Positions 1 to 9,329 of a stretch of DNA of 64,000 bases are shown piece by piece; position 1 is the stretch's first letter, and each line of letters opens with the position of its first letter. Under the pieces are notes generated by a model that did not search any database, was not told the origin of the DNA, and saw nothing but the letters and a program-made list of their open reading frames with translations. This DNA comes from CBDAQD01 sp965275905. Its GTDB lineage: Bacteria; Pseudomonadota; Alphaproteobacteria; Rhizobiales; JAJFHC01. Where the stretch lies: positions 22,787 through 86,786 of the forward strand of contig CBDHYJ010000009.1 in the NCBI GenBank assembly GCA_965275905.1, in the 5' to 3' direction. The position numbers were made by a program, and so were the translations under genes.

Positions 1-12
1 AGGGAGATGAGT

Positions 13-957
13 ATGAATTTCAAGTCGATAGCTGTGGGCGCCAGCATGGTTCTGGCGAGCTTTACGGGCGCGCTCGCGCAGTCCGCCGACCCAATCAAGA
101 TCGCCATCAACGAATGGACCGGACAGCACATTTCAGCCCATATCGCCGGCGAGCTTCTGAAGAAGGCCGGATTCAAGGTTGAATATGTGACCGCCGGCGC
201 CGTGCCGCAGTTCGCCGCGATCGCCCAGGGCCAGCTTCACCTGCAGCCGGAAGTCTGGGACAACAATGTCGGCGACATCTATCCGAAGGCCGTTGCCTCG
301 GGCGATATCGTTCAGGTCGGGCCGCTCGGACTGCAGCCGCGCGAAGGCTGGATCTTCCCGCCGTACATGAAGGACAAATGCCCGGGTCTCCCGGCTGCCG
401 ACGCGCTGGTCAAGTGCGCCCAGGCATTCGGTACCGCCGAGACGTTCCCGAAGGGCCGTCTTGTGACCTACCCGGCCGACTGGGGTACGCGTTCGAAGGA
501 TCTCGTGACCAACGCCGGTCTTCCGCTGGCCCCGATCGCGGGCGGCAGCGAGGGCGCGATGATCGCTGAACTGAAGAGCGCCTATGCCGCCAAGCAGCCG
601 ATCCTCATGATGTTCTGGGCGCCGCACTGGATTCACGCGGAACTCAAGTTCGACTGGGTCGACCTTCCGGAAGCAGCAGCAGACTGCGACAAGAATCCGA
701 AACCCGGCTTCGACCCGAACAAGACGGGCGACTGCGGCTTTGCTCAGGCGAGCATCGGCAAGATCGTCTGGAAAGGCTTCAAGGACAAGTGGCCGGGCGC
801 CTATAAGCTGGTCGAAAAAATGTCGATCGATAACGAGACACAGAACCTGATGATGCTCGAGATCGACAACAAGAAGCGCAAGCTCGAAGAGGTCGTCGCC
901 GAATGGATCGGCGCGAACGAGGCGACCTGGAAGCCCTGGGTCGAGGCCGCCAAGTAA
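13..957 (+). CDS. Glycine betaine/choline-type ABC transporter substrate-binding protein
   Basis: Periplasmic binding protein of the OpuAC/ProX family that hands quaternary ammonium or related compatible solutes to a membrane transporter. The sequence has a signal peptide (hydrophobic run ending in GALAQ), then a mature domain starting DPIKIAINEW, with Trp-rich patches (WTGQ, VWDNN, FWAPHW) typical of cation-pi binding pockets. An ATG exists at 7, but the purine-rich AGGGAG at 1-6 touches it; the ATG at 13 has normal spacing and is preferred. It is followed by a strong terminator and then the ATPase and permease genes, so this is a complete importer with the binding protein transcribed mostly alone. 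Substrate is not readable from sequence; betaine, choline, proline betaine or DMSP are all possible. Confidence 0.85.
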   Translation: MNFKSIAVGASMVLASFTGALAQSADPIKIAINEWTGQHISAHIAGELLKKAGFKVEYVTAGAVPQFAAIAQGQLHLQPEVWDNNVGDIYPKAVASGDIVQVGPLGLQPREGWIFPPYMKDKCPGLPAADALVKCAQAFGTAETFPKGRLVTYPADWGTRSKDLVTNAGLPLAPIAGGSEGAMIAELKSAYAAKQPILMMFWAPHWIHAELKFDWVDLPEAAADCDKNPKPGFDPNKTGDCGFAQASIGKIVWKGFKDKWPGAYKLVEKMSIDNETQNLMMLEIDNKKRKLEEVVAEWIGANEATWKPWVEAAK

Positions 958-988
958 GGCTCCATGCGTCTCTGACACAACACCAAGC

Positions 989-1024
989 GCCGGGGTGGCC
1001 AGACATGGCCACCCCGGCTTTTTT
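989..1024 (+). terminator. Rho-independent terminator after the binding-protein gene
   Basis: A perfect 12-bp stem (989-1000 with 1007-1018), six-base loop, followed by six T residues (1019-1024). It lies between the binding-protein gene and the ATPase gene, so it would leave an abundant short transcript for the binding protein and less read-through into the membrane components. Confidence 0.9.
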
Positions 1025-1099
1025 GTTCCACGGCGTCCGGTCCAGTCTTTGCTATAAGATGGAATGCCGGGCGGGAACAGGGAGGGGACCGATAACACC

Positions 1100-2194
1100 A
1101 TGACCGAAAATGGAGACGCGTCGGCGCCGGGCGACGGGCGGGTCAAGCTGTCCTGCCGCAACGTCTGGAAGATCTACGGCAATGATCCGGACCAGTTCTT
1201 CAGGAACGGTTCGGGTGCGGTCGACGACACCCCGGCGCATGCGCAGTCGATCCGGGAAAGCGGCCACATCGTCGCCTCGGCTGATGTCAGCTTCGACGTC
1301 CATGTGGGAGAGATCTTCGTCATCATGGGGCTGTCCGGTTCCGGCAAGTCCACGGTCGTGCGCTGCCTGTCGCGGCTGGTCGAGCCGACGGCCGGCGAGA
1401 TCCTGCTCGACGGCGAGGACCTCCTGAAGAAGTCGTCCGATGCCCTGATCGATATCCGGCGCCACAAGATGGGCATGGTGTTCCAGAGCTTCGGCCTGCT
1501 GCCTCATCTCAATGTCATCGACAACATCGCGTTTCCGCTCAAGCTGCAGGGCATGGGCGTGATCGAGCGGCGCGAGCGCGCAGAGCGGGTCATCGAACTG
1601 GTCGGTCTTGAAGGCCGGGAATCGAGTTATCCGCGTCAGCTTTCCGGCGGGCAGCAGCAGCGCGTCGGTATCGCGCGGTCGCTCGCCGTCGAGCCCGAGC
1701 TGTGGTTCCTGGACGAGCCATTCTCCGCGCTCGATCCGCTGATCCGGCGCCAGATGCAGGATGAATTCCTGAGGCTGCAGCAGAAATTGCACAAGTCTAT
1801 CGTGTTCATCACCCACGATTTTCTGGAAGCGCTCAGGATCGCCGACCGCATGGCGATCATGCGCGACGGCGCGGTCGTCCAGATCGGCACGCCGGCGGAG
1901 CTGATCGTCAGCCCCGCGGATGACTACGTGGCGGAATTCACGAGCGACGTCCCGATCTCGCGCGTGCTGACCGCCGCCGAGGTGGCGGATGCCTCCGCGC
2001 AGACGGTTGACGGCATGCCCGAAGTCGGCGGCGCGGTGTCCGTCGAGGAACTTCTGCCGCAACTGGCAAGCCATGCCGAAGGCATCGCGGTGCGCGGCGA
2101 CGACGGCGGCCTGCTTGGAGTTGCCACGGCCCAGGCGGTCATCGCCGCACTGGCGCACGAGGCCGAAAAGCGGCCTGCCGAGGCGGCGCCATGA
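1100..2194 (+). CDS. Quaternary-amine ABC transporter ATP-binding protein (ProV/OpuAA type)
   Basis: Cytoplasmic ATPase that powers the importer. Walker A is GLSGSGKST, the ABC signature LSGGQQQRV, Walker B LWFLDEPFSALDP and the H-loop FITHD. The region before Walker A contains the long insertion typical of the ProV family, and about 80 residues after the ATPase domain form a single CBS-like segment, shorter than the paired CBS domains of OpuA that sense ionic strength. The upstream in-frame ATG at 1064 precedes the purine-rich stretch 1079-1087, so ATG 1100 is the better start. Its stop overlaps the permease start by 4 bp (ATGA), implying translational coupling. Confidence 0.85.
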   Translation: MTENGDASAPGDGRVKLSCRNVWKIYGNDPDQFFRNGSGAVDDTPAHAQSIRESGHIVASADVSFDVHVGEIFVIMGLSGSGKSTVVRCLSRLVEPTAGEILLDGEDLLKKSSDALIDIRRHKMGMVFQSFGLLPHLNVIDNIAFPLKLQGMGVIERRERAERVIELVGLEGRESSYPRQLSGGQQQRVGIARSLAVEPELWFLDEPFSALDPLIRRQMQDEFLRLQQKLHKSIVFITHDFLEALRIADRMAIMRDGAVVQIGTPAELIVSPADDYVAEFTSDVPISRVLTAAEVADASAQTVDGMPEVGGAVSVEELLPQLASHAEGIAVRGDDGGLLGVATAQAVIAALAHEAEKRPAEAAP

Positions 2195-4257
2195 GCGGCG
2201 GTCTCGACCGGGCCATGCTGCACTGGGTCATCCTGCTCGCCATGACCCTGGTCTTTCTCGCTTTCCGGAATCACGCGCAGTGGCTCATCGTCTATCCGGC
2301 GGACTGGGTCATCCCGTTCACGCCGGTGCTGAATGCCGCCATGACGTGGTTCGTGGAACAGGCGGGGTGGATCTTCCGCGGCATCTCCGCCGTGCTCGAC
2401 GTCCCGGTGAGATGGGTGCAGGCCCTGCTGCAGGCCCTGTCCTGGCCTGTCGTGATCGCGATCACGGCCGTTGCGGCCTACGCCGCATCGGGCTGGAAAC
2501 TTGTCGTCTTCACGGTGCTTGCCCTGTTCTACATGGTGGCTGTCGGCTACTGGGCGGAAAGCATGAACTCGCTGGCACTGGTGGCGATTTCCGTTCCGCT
2601 CGCAGTCGCCGTCGGTTTCGGTTTCGGGGTCTGGGGATTCTTCTCAAGGCGCGCCGAGCGCTGGATCATGCCAACCCTCGACCTGCTGCAGACCGTGCCG
2701 GCGTTTGCCTATCTGCTGCCGATCCTGCTGCTGTTCGGTTTCGGCCCGGTCGTCGGGCTGATCGCAAGCCTGCTGTTCTCGTTCCCGCCGATGGTCCGCA
2801 ACACGATCCTCGGTCTGCGCCAGGTGCCGGCCGAGGTGATCGAGTCCGGGCTGATGTCGGGGGCGACGCCGCGCCAGCTGTTCTGGCAGGTGCGCGTGCC
2901 CACGGCCTCCAAGCAGCTCCTACTCGGGGTCAACCAGGCGACCATGGCGTCGTTCTCCATGGTGATCATCGCGGCCATCATCGGCGGCACGGCCGATATC
3001 GGCTGGGAGGTCCTGTCGACCATGCGCAAGGCGCAGTTCGGCGAATCCGTGCTGGCCGGTATCGTGATCGCCCTGCTCGCCATGGTCATGGACCGGATCA
3101 CCGCGGGCCTCGCGACCCGCGACCGCGACAGTTTTGCCGAGGCGCTCAGCTTCACGGAGCGCAACAAGTACTGGCTGATCGCGGCAGGCCTTGCTGTTGT
3201 GCTCTATCTGGCGGGTTTCGCGCTGCCGTTCCTGCGCGAGTGGCCGGAAGCCTGGCGGTTCTATCCGGCCGACGCGATGAACGCCGCGCTGAATGCGCTG
3301 GTGGTGAACTGGGCCGACCTGATCGCTAAGATCAAGAGCCTGAGCTTCTTCTATCTCATTCTGCCGACCCGTATCGGACTGGAGCAGACGATCACCCCGT
3401 TCTCGTGGGGGTTCGAACTGACGACGGCGCATATCATCGGTTATGCGGTGCTTGCCGCGGCCGCGACGCTGGCGGCGTGGCGGCGATGGAGTGCGCGCGC
3501 GGCGATCGTGATCGCGTTCTTCGCGATCATGTTCTATTTTGGCCTGACCAAGCTGCCCTGGCCGGCGCTTCTGGCCATGGCCACGCTGCTGTCGTGGCAG
3601 CTCGGCGGCGGGCGGCTGGCGTTAGGCACGTTTCTCGCCCTCCTGTTCCTGCTGACAGCCGGTGTCTGGCCGCAGGCGATGCTGTCGGTCTATCTGTGCG
3701 GGATCGCCGTGGTACTGTCCTTTGCCATCGGCACGGGCCTCGGCATTCTGGCGTCGGAAGTGGACGCCGTCTCACGGGTGCTGCGGCCGATCAACGATAC
3801 GCTGCAGACCATGCCGCTGTTCGTGATCCTCATTCCGTTCGTCATGATCTTCAAGATCGGCGAGTTCACGGCGCTTCTGGCGATCATGGCCTACGCCACG
3901 GTTCCGGCGATCCGCTATTCGGAGCACGGGCTGCGCAACCTCCCCGGTGACACTCTCGAAGCGGCGACCGCCATGGGCTGCACCCGATGGCAGCTACTGT
4001 GGCAGGTCAAGCTGCCGCTGGCACTGCCGGTAATCATGCTCGGGTTGAACCAGACCATAATGTACGGCATCGCCATGCTGGTGATCGCAGCACTGGTCGG
4101 CACCAACGGGCTTGGCCAGCAGGTCTATATCGGTCTGGGTGACGGCGATTTCGGTGTCGGCATGGTGGCGGGTATCGGCATGGCAATCATCGCCATGATC
4201 GCGGACCGCCTCACGCAGAGCTGGAGCAAGGCGCGGCAGGCGGCGTTCGGACTCTAG
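2191..4257 (+). CDS. Fused double-domain ABC permease, ProW/OpuAB-like
   Basis: Inner-membrane channel of the betaine-type importer. At 688 residues it is about twice the usual length and contains two binding-protein-dependent permease domains, each with its own EAA-type cytoplasmic loop: around residues 210-240 (EVIESGLMSGATPRQLFWQV) and around 585-610 (EAATAMGCTRWQLLWQV). Both halves have about six hydrophobic segments, so the polypeptide can supply the whole membrane dimer. Start overlaps the ATPase stop by 4 bp. Fused permeases occur in some alphaproteobacterial transporters of this class; the fusion is seen directly, the substrate is not. Confidence 0.85.
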   Translation: MSGGLDRAMLHWVILLAMTLVFLAFRNHAQWLIVYPADWVIPFTPVLNAAMTWFVEQAGWIFRGISAVLDVPVRWVQALLQALSWPVVIAITAVAAYAASGWKLVVFTVLALFYMVAVGYWAESMNSLALVAISVPLAVAVGFGFGVWGFFSRRAERWIMPTLDLLQTVPAFAYLLPILLLFGFGPVVGLIASLLFSFPPMVRNTILGLRQVPAEVIESGLMSGATPRQLFWQVRVPTASKQLLLGVNQATMASFSMVIIAAIIGGTADIGWEVLSTMRKAQFGESVLAGIVIALLAMVMDRITAGLATRDRDSFAEALSFTERNKYWLIAAGLAVVLYLAGFALPFLREWPEAWRFYPADAMNAALNALVVNWADLIAKIKSLSFFYLILPTRIGLEQTITPFSWGFELTTAHIIGYAVLAAAATLAAWRRWSARAAIVIAFFAIMFYFGLTKLPWPALLAMATLLSWQLGGGRLALGTFLALLFLLTAGVWPQAMLSVYLCGIAVVLSFAIGTGLGILASEVDAVSRVLRPINDTLQTMPLFVILIPFVMIFKIGEFTALLAIMAYATVPAIRYSEHGLRNLPGDTLEAATAMGCTRWQLLWQVKLPLALPVIMLGLNQTIMYGIAMLVIAALVGTNGLGQQVYIGLGDGDFGVGMVAGIGMAIIAMIADRLTQSWSKARQAAFGL

Positions 4258-4386
4258 TCAATTCTACGAAGCGGAATTGGATGGCGCGCGGGATTTGATT
4301 GGCGCGCCTGCCGTGCTACCTAGTCCGGCAAAGGAAGGACCTTACCCCTCTCAAAAGACATCAGGCATCAGGAAGGAACACGACAG

Positions 4387-5823
4387 ATGGCGTATGAAAA
4401 GCTCCAGCTTCTGATCGGCGGCCAATGGACCGACGGCACATCCGGCAAGACCGAACCGGTGATCAACCCGGCGACCGAGGAAGTGCTCGGCGAACTGCCG
4501 CATGCGAGTGCGGCCGACCTCGACAATGCGCTTCAGGCCAGCCTCGAAGGTTTCAAGGCGTGGCGCGCCGTACCTGCGGTCGATCGCCAGATCGTCATGG
4601 AAAAAGCCGCCCGGCTCATGGAGGACCGCAAGGACCAGATCGCCGAGAACCTGACGAAGGAAATGGGCAAGCCGCTCGCCGAGGCCAAGCTGGAGATGGA
4701 CTTCGTCATCAACGTCACGCGCTGGTATGCCGAGGAAGGCAAGCGGGCCTACGGCCGTCTGGTGCCGTCCCGCGTGCCGGGCATGCGCCAGCTGGTGATG
4801 AAGGAGCCGGTCGGACCCGTGGCGGCGTTCGTTGCCTGGAACTTCCCGGGCGTGAACGTGATCCGCAAGGTCGCCGGCGCACTCGGCGCCGGCTGCTCGA
4901 TCGTCATCAAGGCGAGTGAGGAGACGCCGGCAACCTGTCTCGCCATCGCCCGCTGCTTCATGGACGCGGGCGTTCCGGACGGTGTCGTCAATGTGGTGTT
5001 CGGCGTTCCGGACGAGGTGTCGCGCCACGTGCTGGGATCCACAATCCCGCGCAAGCTGTCCTTCACGGGCAGCGTGCCGGTCGGCAAGCATCTGCAGAAG
5101 CTCGCCGCGGACACGCTCAAGCGCTGCACGATGGAGCTGGGCGGCCATTCGCCGGTGATCGTGTTCGACGACACCGATGTCGACAAGGCGGTCGCGGTAT
5201 CGGCGGCCGGCAAGTTCCGCAATGCGGGCCAGGTCTGCGTTTCTCCGACGCGCTTCTACGTCCAGGAAAATGTCTACGATCAATTCGTCGACAAGTTCAC
5301 TGCGAAGGCGGAATCGCTCAAGGTCGGCAACGGCCTCGAAGATGGCGTTGCGATGGGACCGCTGGTCGGCGAACGCCGGCTCGGCGTGATGGAGGACTTC
5401 GTATCGGATGCCAAGAACCATGGCGCCGAGATCACGACCGGCGGCGAGCGGATCGGCAACCAGGGGTATTTCTACGCCCCGACCGTGCTCAAGAACGTGC
5501 CGGAAGACGCCATGATCATGAACGAAGAGCCGTTCGGCCCGGTCGCGCCGATGGCGTCCTTCAAGGACTTCGACGATGTGCTGGAGCGCGCCAACAAGCT
5601 CGAGTTCGGCCTGGCGTCCTATGCGTTCACAAGCGACGGTGCGAAAGCCGCCGCCCTGTCCGAGCAGATCGAGGCCGGCATGATGGCGGTTAACAGTCTC
5701 GTGGTCGCGACGCCGGAAACGCCGTTCGGCGGTATCAACGACAGCGGCTACGGATCGGAGGGCGGTATCGAGGGACTCGAAGCCTACCTGAGGACCAAGT
5801 TCGTCACCGAAAGCGGCGTCTGA
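4387..5823 (+). CDS. NAD(P)-dependent aldehyde dehydrogenase, succinate-semialdehyde dehydrogenase-like
   Basis: Oxidises an aldehyde to the acid with NAD(P). The 478-residue length fits the ALDH superfamily. The cofactor and active-site motifs are intact: SFTGSVPVGKHL (nucleotide-binding turn), MELGGHSPVIV (general-base Glu) and NAGQVCVSPTRF (nucleophilic Cys), then EEPFGPV and the ending TPFGGINDSGYGSEGG. The set of motifs most resembles the succinate-semialdehyde dehydrogenase branch. An AGGAAGGA ribosome site lies at about 4370-4377. It follows the transporter genes after a 129-bp gap without an obvious terminator, so it may act on a semialdehyde derived from the imported amine; that link is inference. 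Confidence 0.8.
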   Translation: MAYEKLQLLIGGQWTDGTSGKTEPVINPATEEVLGELPHASAADLDNALQASLEGFKAWRAVPAVDRQIVMEKAARLMEDRKDQIAENLTKEMGKPLAEAKLEMDFVINVTRWYAEEGKRAYGRLVPSRVPGMRQLVMKEPVGPVAAFVAWNFPGVNVIRKVAGALGAGCSIVIKASEETPATCLAIARCFMDAGVPDGVVNVVFGVPDEVSRHVLGSTIPRKLSFTGSVPVGKHLQKLAADTLKRCTMELGGHSPVIVFDDTDVDKAVAVSAAGKFRNAGQVCVSPTRFYVQENVYDQFVDKFTAKAESLKVGNGLEDGVAMGPLVGERRLGVMEDFVSDAKNHGAEITTGGERIGNQGYFYAPTVLKNVPEDAMIMNEEPFGPVAPMASFKDFDDVLERANKLEFGLASYAFTSDGAKAAALSEQIEAGMMAVNSLVVATPETPFGGINDSGYGSEGGIEGLEAYLRTKFVTESGV

Positions 5824-5831
5824 TATCCCGG

Positions 5832-5860
5832 AGCCCGGTCTCCGCCTGAGGGGCCGGGCT
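5832..5860. terminator. Weak hairpin between convergent genes
   Basis: A nine-base-pair stem with one G-T pair (5832-5840 with 5852-5860) sits between the convergent stops of the aldehyde dehydrogenase and dtd. There is no clear T tract on either strand, so it may be a weak bidirectional terminator or simply an mRNA end structure. Confidence 0.4.
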
Positions 5861-5865
5861 TCCGC

Positions 5866-6303
5866 TCACACGTCAAGCCAGATCGTCACCGGGCCGTCAT
5901 TGGTCAGGCTGACCGCCATGTCGGCACCGAATTCACCGGTGGCGACCTCGACGCCGTGTCCTTCCACGAATTCGCAGAACCTGCGGTAGAGCGCGTCGCC
6001 GCGGTCCGGAGGGGCGGCCGAGGAGAAGCCCGGCCGGTTGCCGCGCGACGTATCGGCGGCGAGCGTGAACTGGCTGACAATGAGCGCCGACCCGCCGATA
6101 TCGAGAACCGACCGGTTCATCTTGCCGTTCTCGTCGGCGAAAATCCTCAGGTTCACCACCTTGCGGGCGAGGGCTGCCGCCCTGTCCTCGTCGTCGTCTC
6201 CCATGGCGCAGACAAGGATCATCAATCCCTGGCCGATTTCGCCGACCGTGTTCCCGGCGATATCCACCCTGGCGTTTGTCACACGTTGCAAGAGACAGCG
6301 CAT
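5866..6303 (-). CDS. dtd: D-aminoacyl-tRNA deacylase
   Basis: Cytosolic proofreading enzyme that hydrolyses D-amino acids (and glycine on tRNA-Ala) from mischarged tRNA. Starting at ATG 6303 gives 145 residues, the normal family length, beginning MRCLLQRVTNARV. The diagnostic motifs are present: SQFTL near residue 80 and, near the C-terminus, NDGPVTIWLD, which carries the Gly-cisPro dipeptide that excludes L-amino acids. The open frame extends upstream to 6564 but that part is unlike the family. It is divergent from the D-amino-acid oxidoreductase at 6413; both deal with D-amino acids, which may be more than chance. Confidence 0.93.
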   Translation of the reverse strand: MRCLLQRVTNARVDIAGNTVGEIGQGLMILVCAMGDDDEDRAAALARKVVNLRIFADENGKMNRSVLDIGGSALIVSQFTLAADTSRGNRPGFSSAAPPDRGDALYRRFCEFVEGHGVEVATGEFGADMAVSLTNDGPVTIWLDV

Positions 6304-6412
6304 GGGTCTTCCTCTCAGGCTTGCTTCAAAGGTGTCGAATTGTCCGCCGCTTTGCCGCATAGTCCCCGGCAAATACGCTCTAGCACAAAGCGTTTGAAAT
6401 GGAGGCGGAGAA

Positions 6413-7564
6413 TTGTCCGGCACATCTGATTTCCTGGTGATCGGAGCCGGTATCGCCGGTGCGTCCGCTGCGTATGAACTGCAGAAAATGGGCAGCGTTA
6501 CCGTCCTCGAACGCGAAGATGCGCCCGGGCGGCACAGCACGGGCCGGTCGGCGGCGATGTTCATCGAGACCTATGGCAATGCCGCGATCCGGGCCCTGAC
6601 GCGTGCCAGTGCCGCGCACTACAAGGCCCCGCCGGACGGTTTTACCGAACACCCCCTGCTGAAACCCCGCGGTGTCCTGATGATCGCGAAACACGACCAG
6701 ATGGCGGCACTCAACGCTTTCGAAGCCGAAGTCGCGACGCCGGAAAACAGTGTCGAGCGGCTGACCGGTGACGAGATCGTCAGGCGTGTGCCGATCCTGA
6801 GGCCCGAGGCGGTTGCCGCCGGCGTCATCGAACATGACGCTATGGAGATCGATGTCGACGCCCTGCACCAGGGCTATCTCCGGGGCTTCCGGCAGACGGG
6901 CGGCGAGGTCGTCGTCAACGCCGAAGCCGGCGCCATCAGCCGGGCCGACGGTCTCTGGACGGTGGAGACCCGCGCCGGAACGTTCAGCGCGCCGGTTCTG
7001 GTCAATGCGGCGGGTGCGTGGTGCGACGAAATCGCGAACCTCGCCGGTGTCCGACCGGTCGGGCTGGTGCCGAAACGGCGGACGGCGATCACGATCGAAG
7101 CGCCGGAGCAGCACGACACCGCCGGCTGGCCGGTCGTCGCCGACATCGAAGAGCAATACTATTTCAAGCCGGAAGCGGGGACGCTGCTGGTTTCCCCCGC
7201 CGATGAAACACCGATGCCGCCGTGCGATGTCCAGCCTGACGAGCTCGATATCGCGATCACGGTGGACCGGTTCGAGACGGCGACCACGATGAGTGTCCGG
7301 CGCATCGCCCACAAATGGGCCGGATTGAGGAGTTTTGTTGCGGACAAGACGCTGGTGATCGGCTTCGACGACGAGGCGGACGGCTTTTTCTGGCTGGCGG
7401 GACAGGGCGGCTACGGGATCCAGACCGCGCCCGCAGCGGGAGGTGCGGCGGCCGGTCTGATTGCGGACGGTGCGTTGCCGCGGCATGTTGCGGACACCGG
7501 GTTGGCGGAAGGCGATCTTGCGCCGGGACGGGCCGGGCTTGAACGGGTCGTGTTTCAGCCTTGA
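6413..7564 (+). CDS. FAD-dependent D-amino acid dehydrogenase, D-arginine dehydrogenase-like
   Basis: Flavoenzyme of the DAO superfamily. The N-terminal FAD-binding motif is VIGAGIAGASAAYEL, followed by the STGRSAAMF segment; later come LVNAAGAWCDEIA, KRRTAI, HKWAGLRSFVADKT and GYGIQTAPAAGGAAAG. The order and spacing match bacterial D-arginine dehydrogenase (DauA) throughout its 383 residues. The start is a TTG at 6413, chosen because GGAGG at 6401-6405 sits seven bases upstream and the Rossmann motif begins within ten residues. It would oxidise D-amino acids to imino acids, passing electrons to the respiratory chain rather than oxygen. Substrate preference cannot be read from the sequence. 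Confidence 0.85.
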   Translation: MSGTSDFLVIGAGIAGASAAYELQKMGSVTVLEREDAPGRHSTGRSAAMFIETYGNAAIRALTRASAAHYKAPPDGFTEHPLLKPRGVLMIAKHDQMAALNAFEAEVATPENSVERLTGDEIVRRVPILRPEAVAAGVIEHDAMEIDVDALHQGYLRGFRQTGGEVVVNAEAGAISRADGLWTVETRAGTFSAPVLVNAAGAWCDEIANLAGVRPVGLVPKRRTAITIEAPEQHDTAGWPVVADIEEQYYFKPEAGTLLVSPADETPMPPCDVQPDELDIAITVDRFETATTMSVRRIAHKWAGLRSFVADKTLVIGFDDEADGFFWLAGQGGYGIQTAPAAGGAAAGLIADGALPRHVADTGLAEGDLAPGRAGLERVVFQP

Positions 7565-7621
7565 CGATCCGGCGGCATCTGGCAGATTGCGCGGACGAAA
7601 CGGAAGTAGAGAGTGAGGAAC

Positions 7622-8842
7622 ATGCGGATACTGACGGGTTGCATTCTGGCTTCATTCCTGGCTCTGGCGTTTCTGACGGCGCCGCCTCAGGTCAACCAGG
7701 CGGAGGCCGCCTGCCGGAATACCGGCAGTTTTGACCGCTGGCTTGCCGATTTCCGGCGCGAAGCCCTGGCGGAGGGAATTCCCCGGCGCATCGTATCCGC
7801 ATCGCTCAACGGCGTGACGCTTGACCCGCGGGTCATCAAGGCGGACCGCAGGCAGGGCGTGTTTTCGCAGAGCTTTCTCAAGTTCTCCGGGCGCATGGTT
7901 TCCAAACACCGGCTCGGTCAGGGCCGCAAGCTGCTGAAGCGCCACGCCCGGACATTCAAGCGGATCAGAAGTGAATTCGGCGTGCCCGGGCCCGTCATTG
8001 TCGCCTTCTGGGGACTGGAAACGGACTTCGGCGCGAATCTGGGTAATTTCTCGACCATGCGTTCGCTCGCCACGCTCGCCTACGACTGCCGCCGCCCGGA
8101 GCTGTTCCGGCCGCAACTGCTGGACGCGATGCGGCTCATCGAACGCGGCGATTTGCGCCTGAAAGACATGGTCGGCGCATGGGCCGGCGAACTCGGGCAG
8201 TCGCAGTTCCTGCCTTCCGACTACATGGAAAGTGCCGTTGACTACGACGGCGACGGCCGCCGTGACCTGATCCGCAGTGTGCCGGACGTTCTCGCATCGA
8301 GCGCCAATGTGCTTTCCAAGTTCGGCTGGCAGCGCGGACAACGATGGCTGCAGGAAGTCCGCGTGCCGCGGAGGATGGACTGGACCCAGGCCGACATCGC
8401 GATCACGCATTCGCGGTCGCAATGGGCGAAGTGGGGCGTGACGCTGCCGGGCGGCAAGGCACTCAAGGCAGACGGTGCGCAGGCCTCGCTGCTGCTGCCC
8501 ATGGGGCGGAACGGACCGGCGTTTCTCGCCTACAACAATTTCCGCAAGGTCTATCTGGAGTGGAACCAGTCGCTGGTTTACGCCACGACCGCGGCCTACT
8601 TCGCAACGCGTCTGGCTGGCGCACCCCGGGTCGGCCGCGGCCGGGCCGAGGTGACCGGCCTTTCACTCAAGCAGATGCGCCAACTGCAGAGACTGCTGGT
8701 GCGCCGCGGTTACGATGTCGGCAAAGTCGACGGCATTCTGGGCGCGAAGAGCCGTGCTGCCGTCAAGGACGTGCAGATCAAGCTCGGTCTGCCGGCCGAT
8801 TCCTATCCGACGCCGGATCTTCTCGCGCGGCTCAACAGATAG
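7622..8842 (+). CDS. Lytic murein transglycosylase, MltB family, with peptidoglycan-binding domain
   Basis: Cleaves peptidoglycan glycan strands to 1,6-anhydro products in the periplasm. A signal peptide (LTGCILASFLALAFL, cleavage near QAEAA) is followed by the SLT_2/MltB catalytic domain with FWGLETDFGANLG, containing the catalytic Glu, and GELGQSQFLPSDYMESAVD. The last ~60 residues form a PG_binding_1 domain (LRRGYDVGKVDGILGAKSR-like). ATG 7622 gives a normal signal peptide; a GTG at 7613 is an alternative. The gene begins 58 bp after the D-amino acid dehydrogenase and 19 bp before the next gene, so the three may be co-transcribed. Confidence 0.9.
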   Translation: MRILTGCILASFLALAFLTAPPQVNQAEAACRNTGSFDRWLADFRREALAEGIPRRIVSASLNGVTLDPRVIKADRRQGVFSQSFLKFSGRMVSKHRLGQGRKLLKRHARTFKRIRSEFGVPGPVIVAFWGLETDFGANLGNFSTMRSLATLAYDCRRPELFRPQLLDAMRLIERGDLRLKDMVGAWAGELGQSQFLPSDYMESAVDYDGDGRRDLIRSVPDVLASSANVLSKFGWQRGQRWLQEVRVPRRMDWTQADIAITHSRSQWAKWGVTLPGGKALKADGAQASLLLPMGRNGPAFLAYNNFRKVYLEWNQSLVYATTAAYFATRLAGAPRVGRGRAEVTGLSLKQMRQLQRLLVRRGYDVGKVDGILGAKSRAAVKDVQIKLGLPADSYPTPDLLARLNR

Positions 8843-8861
8843 GTACGGGGGACGGTAGGGC

Positions 8862-9329
8862 ATGAGCGACAAGACCCTGCTGATCGTGGCTCATGTGCCG
8901 TCGCCGAACACGCTTGCTCTCAGGGATGCGGTCGTGCGCGGCGCGGAGCATCCCGACATCGAGAACGTTGCGGTCCGTGCGCTGACGCCGTTCGAAGCCC
9001 AGCCCGACGATGTGCTTGGCGCCCAGGCGATAATCCTGGGGACGACCGAGAATCTCGGTTACATGAGTGGCGCGCTCAAGGATTTCTTCGACCGCATCTA
9101 TTACCCGTGTCTGGAAGAGACCCAGGGCCTGCCTTACGCGCTCTATATCCGGGCGGGCCATGACGGCACCGGCACCCGCCGCGGCGTTGAGACCATCGTT
9201 ACGGGCCTGCGGTGGCGGGCGGTCAACGAGCCGCTGGTGTGCCGCGGCGACTACGATGAGCGCTTTTTGGCCGATTGCGAGGAACTGGGCACATTGGTGG
9301 CCGCCGGGCTCGACGCCGCGATTTTCTGA
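8862..9329 (+). CDS. Small flavodoxin-fold / NAD(P)H-dependent reductase-like protein
   Basis: A 155-residue protein with the flavodoxin-like fold: a first strand LLIVAHVPSPNT leading into a phosphate-binding loop, then AQAIILGTTENLGYMSGALKDFFDRIY, which is the standard second FMN-contact region of the NAD(P)H-dependent FMN reductase/WrbA superfamily. It would bind FMN in the cytosol and transfer electrons to an unknown acceptor. Start ATG 8862 has a purine-rich GGTAGGG just upstream. It closes the putative mltB cluster, and no gene follows for 900 bases. No more specific function is supported. Confidence 0.7.
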   Translation: MSDKTLLIVAHVPSPNTLALRDAVVRGAEHPDIENVAVRALTPFEAQPDDVLGAQAIILGTTENLGYMSGALKDFFDRIYYPCLEETQGLPYALYIRAGHDGTGTRRGVETIVTGLRWRAVNEPLVCRGDYDERFLADCEELGTLVAAGLDAAIF

